From positions 177,842 through 241,841 of the forward strand of contig NZ_QUIV01000002.1 of assembly GCF_003480315.1 (NCBI RefSeq): a stretch of 64,000 nucleotides of DNA, read 5' to 3'. The stretch is from Clostridium sp. AM33-3 (GTDB lineage Bacteria > Bacillota > Clostridia > Lachnospirales > Lachnospiraceae). The notes under the pieces were generated by a model. That model made no database searches. It was not told the DNA's origin and worked only from the letters and a program-made list of their open reading frames with translations. The translations under genes were made by a program, and so were the position numbers. Of this stretch, positions 7,664 to 16,539 are shown piece by piece; within the stretch, counting starts at the first letter, position 1; every line of letters begins with the position of its first letter.

Positions 7664-8111
7664 GTCAACAAAGCGGCTGCTTGCGGAGATGTCAGCCGGA
7701 ATCATTTTTTACAATATGATTCTGGTGATCCTGGCGCTGGTGATGCTTCCAAGGGTTTCTTATCCGGTGGTCCCGGTAGTACTGGGACTGGTGGTGGGAG
7801 CTGCAGGAGCCATCTGCATGCTGATCCATATGGCAGTGACGACCGAGCGGGTGCTGGACAGCAAAAGTGAAAGCTACGCAAACAAATATACGGTAGCGCA
7901 GGGAATGTTGCGCAAGCTGGTATTGGTTGCGGCCTTTCTGATCTGCTGGAAAGTGCTTAAGATCGATCTTCTGGCAGCAGTGATCGGAGCCATGGGCATG
8001 AAAGCAGGCGCATACCTGCAGCCACTGGTTCACAGAATTTCCGGTGGAAAAGAACCGGAAGCTTCTGCGCACGCAGATACTTCCGACAATGACCGGCCGG
8101 GGATATCATGA
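7647..8111 (+). CDS. atpI: ATP synthase subunit I-like membrane protein
   Basis: A 154-residue integral membrane protein with four predicted helices (about 16-37, 42-65, 89-105, 109-125) followed by a short charged tail. Position between atpZ and atpB and its size match the ATP synthase I family, accessory proteins for F-ATPase assembly that are not part of the finished enzyme. The start overlaps the end of atpZ by 17 bases, indicating translational coupling, and AAAGGAGG lies upstream within atpZ. No catalytic motif is expected. Confidence 0.75.
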   Translation: MEWLSKSTKRLLAEMSAGIIFYNMILVILALVMLPRVSYPVVPVVLGLVVGAAGAICMLIHMAVTTERVLDSKSESYANKYTVAQGMLRKLVLVAAFLICWKVLKIDLLAAVIGAMGMKAGAYLQPLVHRISGGKEPEASAHADTSDNDRPGIS

Positions 8112-8130
8112 GAGAAAGGAGGAACCGTGA

Positions 8131-8832
8131 ATGGGAATGCTGATTTCCAATGAGCCTGACTTTATGATACATGGGGTACTGAAGTATCAGTTATTTGGTC
8201 AGGACTTCTGGATCACAACAACGACCATAGGCATGTGGATCATCACAGCACTGATCCTGATCCTTGCGGTACTGGCGAACCGGACCCTCAAAAAGGCAAC
8301 GGACCAGCCGGGAACATTTCAGAATGTGCTGGAGATGGCCTATGAGGCACTGCAGGGCATGACGGCAGGTATTCTGGGAGGCAATGCAAGACGTTTCATC
8401 AACTACATCGGAACGATCTTTGTATTTATCCTCTTCTGTAACCTGAGCGGACTGTTAGGCCTTCGTGCTCCGACAGCCGACTATGGCGTTACTTTCCTGC
8501 TTGGTATGTTTACCTTCTTCATTGTAAACTACCAGGGCATCAAGAACAGGGGCGTAAGACATTTTACCAGCCTGTTTGAGCCGACCCCGATCTTGTTTCC
8601 GATCAACCTGATCGGTGAGATCGCGAACCCGATTTCCATTTCCCTGCGTCTGTTTGCAAACCTGCTGTCAGGCGTTATCATTATGGGATTATGGTATGGC
8701 ATGATGCCGATCTTTACCAATATCGGTATTCCGGCGGCACTTCATGTTTATTGTGATGTATTCTCCGGTGCGATCCAGACATACGTATTCTGTATGCTGA
8801 CCATGGTATACATCAACGACAAAATGGAATAA
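8131..8832 (+). CDS. atpB: F-type ATP synthase subunit a
   Basis: Stator channel subunit of the membrane Fo sector that conducts the coupling ion past the c ring. The 233-residue protein has five to six membrane helices and the conserved ISLRLFANLLSG motif, whose Arg173 is the essential arginine facing the c-subunit carboxylate. The ATG at 8131 is preceded by AAAGGAGG. It is followed 26 bases later by atpE. Length and layout are normal for Firmicutes. Confidence 0.97.
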   Translation: MGMLISNEPDFMIHGVLKYQLFGQDFWITTTTIGMWIITALILILAVLANRTLKKATDQPGTFQNVLEMAYEALQGMTAGILGGNARRFINYIGTIFVFILFCNLSGLLGLRAPTADYGVTFLLGMFTFFIVNYQGIKNRGVRHFTSLFEPTPILFPINLIGEIANPISISLRLFANLLSGVIIMGLWYGMMPIFTNIGIPAALHVYCDVFSGAIQTYVFCMLTMVYINDKME

Positions 8833-8846
8833 AATTTATTTTTTAG

Positions 8847-9119
<273 letters not shown>

Positions 9120-9129
9120 GAAGAACGGA

Positions 9130-9181
9130 CATTGCGCAGGCACGCGGCGGACAGCAGTGTTTTGCGGCGGAGCGCGCAATG
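9130..9181 (+). other. Intercistronic stem-loop between atpE and atpF
   Basis: CATTGCGC (9130-9137) and GCGCAATG (9174-9181) form a perfect 8-bp stem around a G/C-rich loop that can fold further. It lies just upstream of the atpF ribosome binding site. Such hairpins between atpE and the next gene may stabilise the atpE message, which is needed in excess. Confidence 0.5.
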
Positions 9182-9207
9182 AATTATAACGAAAGGAGGC
9201 GTAAGAC

Positions 9208-9723
9208 TTGGACAGACTGATAGGATTTGATCCGCAGCTTCTGCATGACGCAGTGCTGACCGGTATCAACATCTTCATTTTATTCTTTGCATTGTCCTAT
9301 CTGCTTTTCAATCCGGTGCGTGATGTGCTGGAAAAGAGAAAACAGAAGATTGCCGGCGAGCTGGCATCTGCTGCGGAAGACAAATCTTCAGCAGAGGCTA
9401 TGAAGGCTGAGTATGAGGCAAAATTAAGAGACGTGAACAAAGAAGCTGAGAGCATTCTGGAGACTGCACGGCGTAAAGCCAAAGCCCGTGAGGAGGAAAT
9501 GCTCGATGAAGCCAAGGCCGAAGCAGCCAGAATCATTGAGCGGGCTAACCGCGAGGTTGAGCTGGAGAAGAAGAAAGCTCTCGATGACATGAAACAGGAG
9601 ATCGTAGACATCGCCGCATTCATGGCAGAGAAGGTTGTTGGAAACTCCATCGATGTTAAGATTCAGGATGCTTTGATTGATGAGACTTTGAAGGAAATGG
9701 GTGAACATACATGGCAAAGCTAG
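9208..9723 (+). CDS. atpF: F-type ATP synthase subunit b
   Basis: Peripheral stalk subunit linking Fo to F1. The 171-residue protein has one N-terminal membrane helix (about 10-30), then a long charged heptad-like coiled coil rich in Ala, Glu and Lys (about 40-140). It starts with TTG at 9208, supported by AAAGGAGG seven to eight bases upstream and by the absence of a nearer ATG. The end overlaps atpH by 13 bases. Confidence 0.95.
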   Translation: MDRLIGFDPQLLHDAVLTGINIFILFFALSYLLFNPVRDVLEKRKQKIAGELASAAEDKSSAEAMKAEYEAKLRDVNKEAESILETARRKAKAREEEMLDEAKAEAARIIERANREVELEKKKALDDMKQEIVDIAAFMAEKVVGNSIDVKIQDALIDETLKEMGEHTWQS

Positions 9724-10259
9724 TTTCAAAGGTGTACGGCGATGCATTGTTTGAGACAGCCATGGAAAAAGAGCTTGTGGATACTTTCTACGAGGAAACA
9801 TCTGCTTTGCTCCCCATTTTACAGGCCAACCCAGAGCTCTTTTCCGTTCTCGGAAATCCGCAGATCGTAAAAGAAGAGAAGGTTGCCTTATTACATCAGG
9901 TCTTTTCCGGAAAGATTGCGGAGGAGCTGATGGGCTTCTTGAGCATCATTGTTGAGAAAGACAGACAGAACGAGATGATCTCGATTCTGGAATATTTCAT
10001 CCAGAGGGTGAAGGAATTCAAAAAGATCGGAGCTGCTTATGTGACCAGCGCAGTGGAGCTGGGCAGGGAGCAGAAGGCCGCTTTGGAAAAAAGACTGCTT
10101 GAGACCACCGGTTACGTGCAGTTTGAAATGCACTACGATGTGGATATGTCCCTTCTTGGGGGCATGGTCATCCGCATCGGAGATCGCGTAGTAGACAGCA
10201 GCATCAAGACAAGGCTTTACGAGCTGAAGAAGGAGTTATCCGCGCTTCAGCTGGCATAA
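9711..10259 (+). CDS. atpH: F-type ATP synthase subunit delta
   Basis: The 182-residue peripheral stalk subunit (OSCP homologue) that joins subunit b to the top of the alpha3beta3 hexamer. It has the N-terminal YGDALFETAMEK helix region, the LGNPQIVKEEKVALL segment and the C-terminal LLGGMVIRIGDRVVDSSIKTRL motif characteristic of the family. The start lies inside the end of atpF, so the two are translationally coupled. Confidence 0.96.
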   Translation: MAKLVSKVYGDALFETAMEKELVDTFYEETSALLPILQANPELFSVLGNPQIVKEEKVALLHQVFSGKIAEELMGFLSIIVEKDRQNEMISILEYFIQRVKEFKKIGAAYVTSAVELGREQKAALEKRLLETTGYVQFEMHYDVDMSLLGGMVIRIGDRVVDSSIKTRLYELKKELSALQLA

Positions 10260-10280
10260 TAAGTCGGAAAGGAACAGACA

Positions 10281-11783
10281 ATGAATTTGAGACCAGAAGA
10301 AATCAGTTCGGTAATCAAAGAACAGATTGCAAAGTATTCTACCAAACTGGAAGTCTCTGATGTCGGCACCGTTATCACGGTTGCGGACGGTATCGCTCGA
10401 GTTCATGGACTGGAGAAAGCCATGCAGGGTGAGCTTCTGGAATTCCCGGGAGAAGTATACGGCATGGTCCAGAACCTGGAGGAAGACAACGTAGGTGTCG
10501 TTCTCTTAGGTGATACCAGGAACATCAGTGAGGGAGATATCGTTAAGACAACCGGCCGCGTGGTTGAGGTCCCGGTAGGCGATGCCATGACCGGACGAGT
10601 TGTCAACGCGTTAGGTATGCCGATTGACGGCAAGGGCCCGATCGAGACTGACAAATTCCGCCGTGTTGAGCGTGTTGCTCACGGCGTAATCGAAAGAAAA
10701 TCTGTAGACACCCCGTTACAGACCGGTATCAAGGCAATTGACGCCATGATCCCGATCGGCCGCGGCCAGCGAGAGCTGATCATCGGTGACCGTCAGACCG
10801 GTAAGACCGCCATCGCGATCGATACCATCATCAACCAGAAGGGTCAGGGCGTTCACTGTATCTACGTTGCAATCGGTCAGAAAGCATCTACCGTTGCCAA
10901 CATTGTAAGAACCTTAGAGGAGTTCGGCGCTATGGACTACACCACCATCGTAGTTTCCACAGCATCCGACCTGGCTCCGTTACAGTATATCGCACCATAT
11001 TCCGGATGTGCGATCGGCGAGGAGTGGATGGAAAACGGAGAGGACGTACTGGTAGTCTATGATGACTTAACCAAGCACGCTGCCGCTTATCGTACCCTCT
11101 CCCTTCTTCTGAAGAGACCGCCGGGACGTGAGGCTTATCCGGGTGACGTATTCTACCTGCACTCCAGACTGCTGGAGCGCGCATCCCGTTTGTCTGATGA
11201 CTTGGGCGGCGGTTCCTTAACTGCTCTGCCGATCATCGAGACTCAGGCGGGCGATGTATCCGCATACATCCCGACCAACGTAATTTCCATTACCGATGGT
11301 CAGATCTACCTTGAGACTGAGATGTTCAACTCCGGTTTCCGTCCGGCTATCAACGCTGGTCTGTCCGTATCCCGAGTAGGCGGCGCGGCACAGATCAAGG
11401 CAATCAAGAAGATTGCAGCGCCGATCCGTGTGGAACTGGCACAGTACCGCGAGCTGGCAAGCTTCGCCCAGTTCGGCTCCGAGCTGGATGCAGCAACCAC
11501 CGAGCAGCTGGCACAGGGCGAGCGCATCCGTGAAGTCTTAAAACAGCCTCAGTACCAGCCGATGCCGGTTGAGTACCAGGTAATCATCATTTACGCAGCA
11601 ACCAGAAAGCATCTTCTTGATATTCCGGTTGCAGATGTGCTGGCATTTGAGAAAGACTTATTCAAATACATTGACAGCAAGTACCCGGAGATCCCGGCAG
11701 CAATCCGCGATACCAGGGTTCTGTCCGAGGATACCGAGGCTCTGCTTGTAAAAGCAATCAAAGAGTGCAAAGAGCAGCGCTAG
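10281..11783 (+). CDS. atpA: F-type ATP synthase subunit alpha
   Basis: Non-catalytic nucleotide-binding subunit of F1. The 500-residue protein has the beta-barrel N domain, a Walker A motif GDRQTGKT at about residues 169-176, the [28 protein letters not shown] stretch and the SRVGGAAQ signature. Length is normal. AAAGGAA precedes the ATG, 21 bases after atpH. Confidence 0.98.
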   Translation: MNLRPEEISSVIKEQIAKYSTKLEVSDVGTVITVADGIARVHGLEKAMQGELLEFPGEVYGMVQNLEEDNVGVVLLGDTRNISEGDIVKTTGRVVEVPVGDAMTGRVVNALGMPIDGKGPIETDKFRRVERVAHGVIERKSVDTPLQTGIKAIDAMIPIGRGQRELIIGDRQTGKTAIAIDTIINQKGQGVHCIYVAIGQKASTVANIVRTLEEFGAMDYTTIVVSTASDLAPLQYIAPYSGCAIGEEWMENGEDVLVVYDDLTKHAAAYRTLSLLLKRPPGREAYPGDVFYLHSRLLERASRLSDDLGGGSLTALPIIETQAGDVSAYIPTNVISITDGQIYLETEMFNSGFRPAINAGLSVSRVGGAAQIKAIKKIAAPIRVELAQYRELASFAQFGSELDAATTEQLAQGERIREVLKQPQYQPMPVEYQVIIIYAATRKHLLDIPVADVLAFEKDLFKYIDSKYPEIPAAIRDTRVLSEDTEALLVKAIKECKEQR

Positions 11784-11802
11784 ATAAGGCAGGTGAACGA
11801 TC

Positions 11803-12666
11803 ATGGCATCGATGAGAGATATTAAACGCAGAAAAGCAAGTATCCAGAGCACCGGCCAGATTACCAAAGCCATGAAGCTGGTTTCTACAGTCAAGCTGCA
11901 GAAATCCAGACAGAAAGCAGAAGGCTCCAAGCCTTATTTCGACTTGATGTATGAGACGATCTCTTCCATGCTGAAAAAGTCAGGAACCATCGACCACAAA
12001 TACCTGCGGGCAGGTGCCACGGATGGAAAAGCGGTCATTGCGATCACTTCCAACCGCGGTCTTGCCGGTGGCTACAATAACAACATTGTCAAGCTCATCG
12101 CAGGAAATGAGGCGCTGACTCCGGAGAAGACCCGGGTATACGCCATTGGCCGCAAGGGCCGTGACGGACTGGCTAAGAAGGGTTACGAGATTGCCGAGGA
12201 TTATTCCGAGGTCATCGACGAGCCAGCCTACCAGGATGCGGCAGATCTCACAAAAGAGCTGCTGGCCGCATTCGGCCGTGGGGAGATCGGTGAGATCTAT
12301 CTTGCATACACTTCCTTTAAGAACACCGTGGTTCATATTCCGAAGCTCATCAGGCTCCTTCCGTTTACCATGGAAGAGAACGGCGAGAGCGAGGCTTCGA
12401 AAGCCGAAGCCCTCATGAATTATGAGCCGAGCGAGGAAGAAGTGCTGGATATGATCATCCCGAAATATATGAGCAGTCTGATCTTTGGTGCGCTGCAGGA
12501 AGCAGTTGCCAGTGAAAATGGTGCGCGTATGACCGCCATGGATTCGGCAACCAACAATGCAGAAGAGATGCTGGGCAAGTTAGAGCTGCAGTACAACCGT
12601 GCGCGTCAGGGTTCCATTACCCAGGAGCTTACGGAGATCATTGCAGGCGCAAATGCGATCAATTAA
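11803..12666 (+). CDS. atpG: F-type ATP synthase subunit gamma
   Basis: Central stalk rotor subunit. The 287-residue protein shows the conserved N-terminal coiled-coil helix (IKRRKASIQSTGQITKAMKLVS), the ITSNRGLAGGYN Rossmann-like segment, and the C-terminal ENGARMTAMDSATNNAEEML motif followed by the RQGSITQELTEIIAGANAI helix. Start supported by GCAGGTG. An 85-base gap with weak G/C-rich hairpins separates it from atpD. Confidence 0.97.
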   Translation: MASMRDIKRRKASIQSTGQITKAMKLVSTVKLQKSRQKAEGSKPYFDLMYETISSMLKKSGTIDHKYLRAGATDGKAVIAITSNRGLAGGYNNNIVKLIAGNEALTPEKTRVYAIGRKGRDGLAKKGYEIAEDYSEVIDEPAYQDAADLTKELLAAFGRGEIGEIYLAYTSFKNTVVHIPKLIRLLPFTMEENGESEASKAEALMNYEPSEEEVLDMIIPKYMSSLIFGALQEAVASENGARMTAMDSATNNAEEMLGKLELQYNRARQGSITQELTEIIAGANAIN

Positions 12667-12739
12667 TCCGTTTTGGCGGGGCCTGGTGCTCTGCTGAAGC
12701 GATCGCGCTCCAAGGAGTGCATTCGAGAAAGAATTATGA

Positions 12740-14143
<1,404 letters not shown>

Positions 14144-14154
14144 GGGGTACGTCT

Positions 14155-14553
14155 ATGGCTGATGGAATGAAATTAAAGGTTGTCACCCCGACCGGCGGTT
14201 TCTACGACGGAAAAGTCTCCATGGTAGAGCTAACTACTACCGAGGGTGAGATCGGTATATACCCGAACCACATTCCGCTGACTGCTGTAGTAGCGCCGGG
14301 TGTCCTCAAAATCCATGAGGACGGCAGTGAAAAGGAAGCAGCGCTGATGTCCGGATTCATCACCATTCTGCCGGAGCAGGTGACTGTCATGGCAGAGGTT
14401 GTAGAGTGGCCGGATGAGATTGACTTTGCGCGTGCAGAGGAAGCACGTTCCCGTGCGGAGCGCCGCCTTGCAAGCCATGAAGCTGATCTGGATGCAGCGC
14501 GTGCGGAAGCAGCGCTGAAGCGCGCAATGGTGCGTTTGAAATTGAAACACTAA
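14155..14553 (+). CDS. atpC: F-type ATP synthase subunit epsilon
   Basis: Central stalk subunit that couples gamma to the c ring and can inhibit ATP hydrolysis. The 132-residue protein has the N-terminal beta-sandwich (TPTGGFYDGKVSMVELTTTEGEIGI, then PNHIPLTAV) and a C-terminal two-helix segment rich in Ala, Arg and Glu. Last gene of the operon, followed directly by a terminator. Confidence 0.96.
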   Translation: MADGMKLKVVTPTGGFYDGKVSMVELTTTEGEIGIYPNHIPLTAVVAPGVLKIHEDGSEKEAALMSGFITILPEQVTVMAEVVEWPDEIDFARAEEARSRAERRLASHEADLDAARAEAALKRAMVRLKLKH

Positions 14554-14556
14554 AGA

Positions 14557-14607
14557 TAAAAGTCCCACAGAAAGCAGTATGCATGTGCTGTTTCTGTGGG
14601 ACTTTTT
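14557..14607 (+). terminator. Rho-independent terminator of ATP synthase operon
   Basis: AAAAGTCCCACAGAAA pairs with TTTCTGTGGGACTTTT with one bulge near the loop; five T follow the G/C core. Confidence 0.93.
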
Positions 14608-14656
14608 AAATGTGATTGCCGGGGGTAGAAACGATATGATGAAATATCTTTTTGCT

Positions 14657-14697
14657 GTAAAAATTCACGTTGAATTTTACGGCTTTTTGCGTATAAT
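14657..14697 (+). promoter_or_regulatory. Promoter and operator-like inverted repeat of toxin-antitoxin pair
   Basis: TTGAAT (14670-14675) and TATAAT (14692-14697) are spaced by 16 bases. The inverted repeat GTAAAAATTCA / TGAATTTTAC (14657-14667 and 14671-14680, one base difference in the T run) covers the -35 and is a fitting site for autorepression by the antitoxin. Confidence 0.65.
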
Positions 14698-14743
14698 AGA
14701 AGTAGTAGAAACAATGAAAGTCAGTGGAAGGAGCTGAAAGAAT

Positions 14744-14992
14744 ATGGCAAATATTTTACCAGTGTCTGATTTGAGAAATTATAATGAAGTCCTGAAAAAC
14801 TGTCACAAAGGAGAGCCGGTATATTTGACCAAGAATGGCAGAGGACGTTTTGTAGTTATGGATTTTGAAGATTACGAGCGTGACCGCGCGGAGAAAAAAC
14901 TTCTGATGAAACTGCAGGAAGCCGAAGAAGCAGTGAAAGACGGTGAAGGCTGGCTGGATCTGGATGAATTGAAAGCACTTGTGGGGGAATAA
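14744..14992 (+). CDS. Phd/YefM-family antitoxin
   Basis: An 82-residue protein with the N-terminal fold of Phd/YefM antitoxins: ILPVSDLRNYNEVLKN, then EPVYLTKNGRGRFVVMDFEDYER. The C-terminal half is acidic and helical and would wrap the toxin. It should bind the operator at its own promoter. The stop codon is one base before the toxin start, so the genes are translationally coupled. GAAGGAG lies before the ATG. Confidence 0.88.
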   Translation: MANILPVSDLRNYNEVLKNCHKGEPVYLTKNGRGRFVVMDFEDYERDRAEKKLLMKLQEAEEAVKDGEGWLDLDELKALVGE

Positions 14993-14993
14993 G

Positions 14994-15293
14994 ATGTTAA
15001 AACTGCGGATCAATCCGATTGTTGTAAAAGATCTGAAGAATATCCGGGATTATATTGCTGAAGATAACGAAGCATATGCGGCAAAGACCATAAAGGAAAT
15101 TTACGGTAAATTTGAAAATATTCAGATATTTCCAGGAATAGGATCAGATCTTTCAAAACGAGTCAGCTTTCGGACAGATTATAAATATGCAATATGGGAA
15201 GATTATGTAATTATCTACAAGGTCGGAAACGAATATGTGGAAATTTATCGAGTAATCAACCGATATCAGGATATTAAGAGAATCTTTGATTGA
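14994..15293 (+). CDS. RelE/ParE-superfamily toxin
   Basis: A 99-residue protein with the compact RelE/ParE fold: INPIVVKDLKNIRDYI at the N terminus, a helical hairpin, then VSFRTDYKYAIWEDYVIIYKV and EIYRVINRYQDIKRIF strands. Family members are either mRNA interferases acting on the ribosome or gyrase inhibitors; the sequence alone does not decide which. The ATG at 14994 is preferred over an upstream in-frame TTG because GGGGGAA lies at the right distance and the antitoxin stops one base earlier. Confidence 0.85.
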   Translation: MLKLRINPIVVKDLKNIRDYIAEDNEAYAAKTIKEIYGKFENIQIFPGIGSDLSKRVSFRTDYKYAIWEDYVIIYKVGNEYVEIYRVINRYQDIKRIFD

Positions 15294-15331
15294 GAACACC
15301 GTTTAGTGCATAGTGAGAGACAAGCGTGTAA

Positions 15332-15368
15332 AAAACGGAGCGTTAGCAACTCGCTAACGCTCCGTTTT
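15332..15368. terminator. Bidirectional terminator between toxin and cupin genes
   Basis: A perfect 16-bp stem (15332-15347 with 15353-15368) around AACTC, with A and T runs at its ends, serves the plus-strand toxin gene and the minus-strand cupin gene that ends at 15370. Confidence 0.92.
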
Positions 15369-15369
15369 C

Positions 15370-15729
15370 CTATTCGTATAAAAATCCCGGCTCATTGTAG
15401 ATCAGAGCCATGAACTCTACATCCTCATTGGAATTATTTTCAATGCTGTGGAACTGTCCGACCTCGATGATACAGCAGTCGCCAGGGCCAACCTTGGTGA
15501 CGGACTTGTCGTTGTCGATGAAGTCAGCCTGTCCCTTTAAAATGTAATACGGCTCGGTGTCATGGACGTGCTGGTGCCAGCCTACGCTTGCGCCCGGAGG
15601 AAGTACCACCCTCGCGTACATTCTGCCGTGACCTAAAAACTCTTCTTTGGAAATGATGTGATGAACGTAAGCAGTGCCCTTGCCGCCGCCTAAGTGTTCC
15701 ACCGCAACTGTGTTTTCTTTGCGAACCAT
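15370..15729 (-). CDS. Cupin-domain protein
   Basis: A 119-residue single-cupin protein. The first motif GWHQHVHDTEPYYILKGQADF supplies two His and a Glu, the second GDCCIIEVGQFHSIEN supplies another His, so metal binding is likely. Such stand-alone cupins are often annotated as putative mannose-6-phosphate isomerase-like or oxalate-decarboxylase-like without known substrate. The ATG at 15729 has AAGGAGG upstream; an earlier in-frame ATG overlaps the palindrome and has no ribosome binding site. Shares a promoter palindrome with the cupin gene at 5358-5687. Confidence 0.87.
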   Translation of the reverse strand: MVRKENTVAVEHLGGGKGTAYVHHIISKEEFLGHGRMYARVVLPPGASVGWHQHVHDTEPYYILKGQADFIDNDKSVTKVGPGDCCIIEVGQFHSIENNSNEDVEFMALIYNEPGFLYE

Positions 15730-15757
15730 AATTTCAGCCTCCTTAGTCTGTGATGCC

Positions 15758-15800
15758 GTAACTGCCAGGTGTTTCACAGTTACGCGTTATCAAAAGTATA
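15758..15800 (-). promoter_or_regulatory. Promoter -10 and GTAACTG-N12-CAGTTAC palindrome before second cupin gene
   Basis: On the minus strand TATACT (15795-15800) is followed after 11 bases by the inverted repeat (15758-15764 and 15777-15783, spacer 12). Sequence of both arms, the following GG, and the distance from the -10 match the element at 5726-5766. Confidence 0.6.
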
Positions 15801-15840
15801 TCCCAAATTGAAACAAAATGAAATATAAAATTATGGAAGA

Positions 15841-16539
15841 TTACAGCCGCAGCATCCGGTATCCGACTCCGATGTGGGTCTGGATCTGCTGGGGCGCGCC
15901 CGGAGCGGATTCCAGTTTTTTGCGGAGCGTTGCCATAAAGACCCGGAGAGAGGCTACATCGCTTTTAAAACTGCTCCCCCATACATGCTCAGTGATATAG
16001 GTGTGGGTCAGGACCTTTCCCACGTTGCGGGCCATCAGGCACAGAAGCTTGTATTCGGTGGGGGTCAGGGACAGCGGTTCCTCATTTAAGCAGGCGCATC
16101 CGGCAGAAAAATCAATCTTCAGGGGGCCGTTGACAAACACGGAATCCTGGGCGGACATGGTTCCCTGCATGAAGCTTAAGCGGCGTTGGGTCACGCGCAG
16201 GCGGGCCAGAAGCTCATCAACAGAAAAGGGCTTGGTCAGGTAGTCATCTGCCCCATTATCTAGTGCCTCGATCTTGTCCGTATCTTCGCTGCGGGCGCTG
16301 ATGACGATGATGGGCGTGATGCTCCAGCTGCGGATCTGCCGGATGATGTCGATTCCGTCCATATCCGGAAGTCCCAGGTCCAGCAGAATGATATCCGGAT
16401 TGTGGGAAGATGCTTCGATCAGCGCAGTTTCTCCGTTTGCTGCGGTCAGAAAGCGGTAATCATGCAGCTTTAAAGTGGTGGTGATCAGATTGCGGACGGG
16501 TGCATCGTCCTCCACAACCAGAATCAGCGGTTTATTCAT
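15841..16539 (-). CDS. kdpE: KdpE-type response regulator
   Basis: A 232-residue OmpR/PhoB-family regulator. The receiver domain (about 1-120) has Asp11/Asp12, the phospho-acceptor Asp54 in LLDLGLPDMDG, and Lys near 103 in DDYLTKPF. The C-terminal winged helix (about 135-230) contains LTPTEYKLLCLMARNVGKVLTH and ends VGVGYRM. It overlaps the kdpD-like kinase gene by eight bases and is the last gene of the trk operon. Because the operon encodes TrkH/TrkA and no KdpFABC, its likely target is Trk-type potassium uptake (inference). Confidence 0.9.
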   Translation of the reverse strand: MNKPLILVVEDDAPVRNLITTTLKLHDYRFLTAANGETALIEASSHNPDIILLDLGLPDMDGIDIIRQIRSWSITPIIVISARSEDTDKIEALDNGADDYLTKPFSVDELLARLRVTQRRLSFMQGTMSAQDSVFVNGPLKIDFSAGCACLNEEPLSLTPTEYKLLCLMARNVGKVLTHTYITEHVWGSSFKSDVASLRVFMATLRKKLESAPGAPQQIQTHIGVGYRMLRL

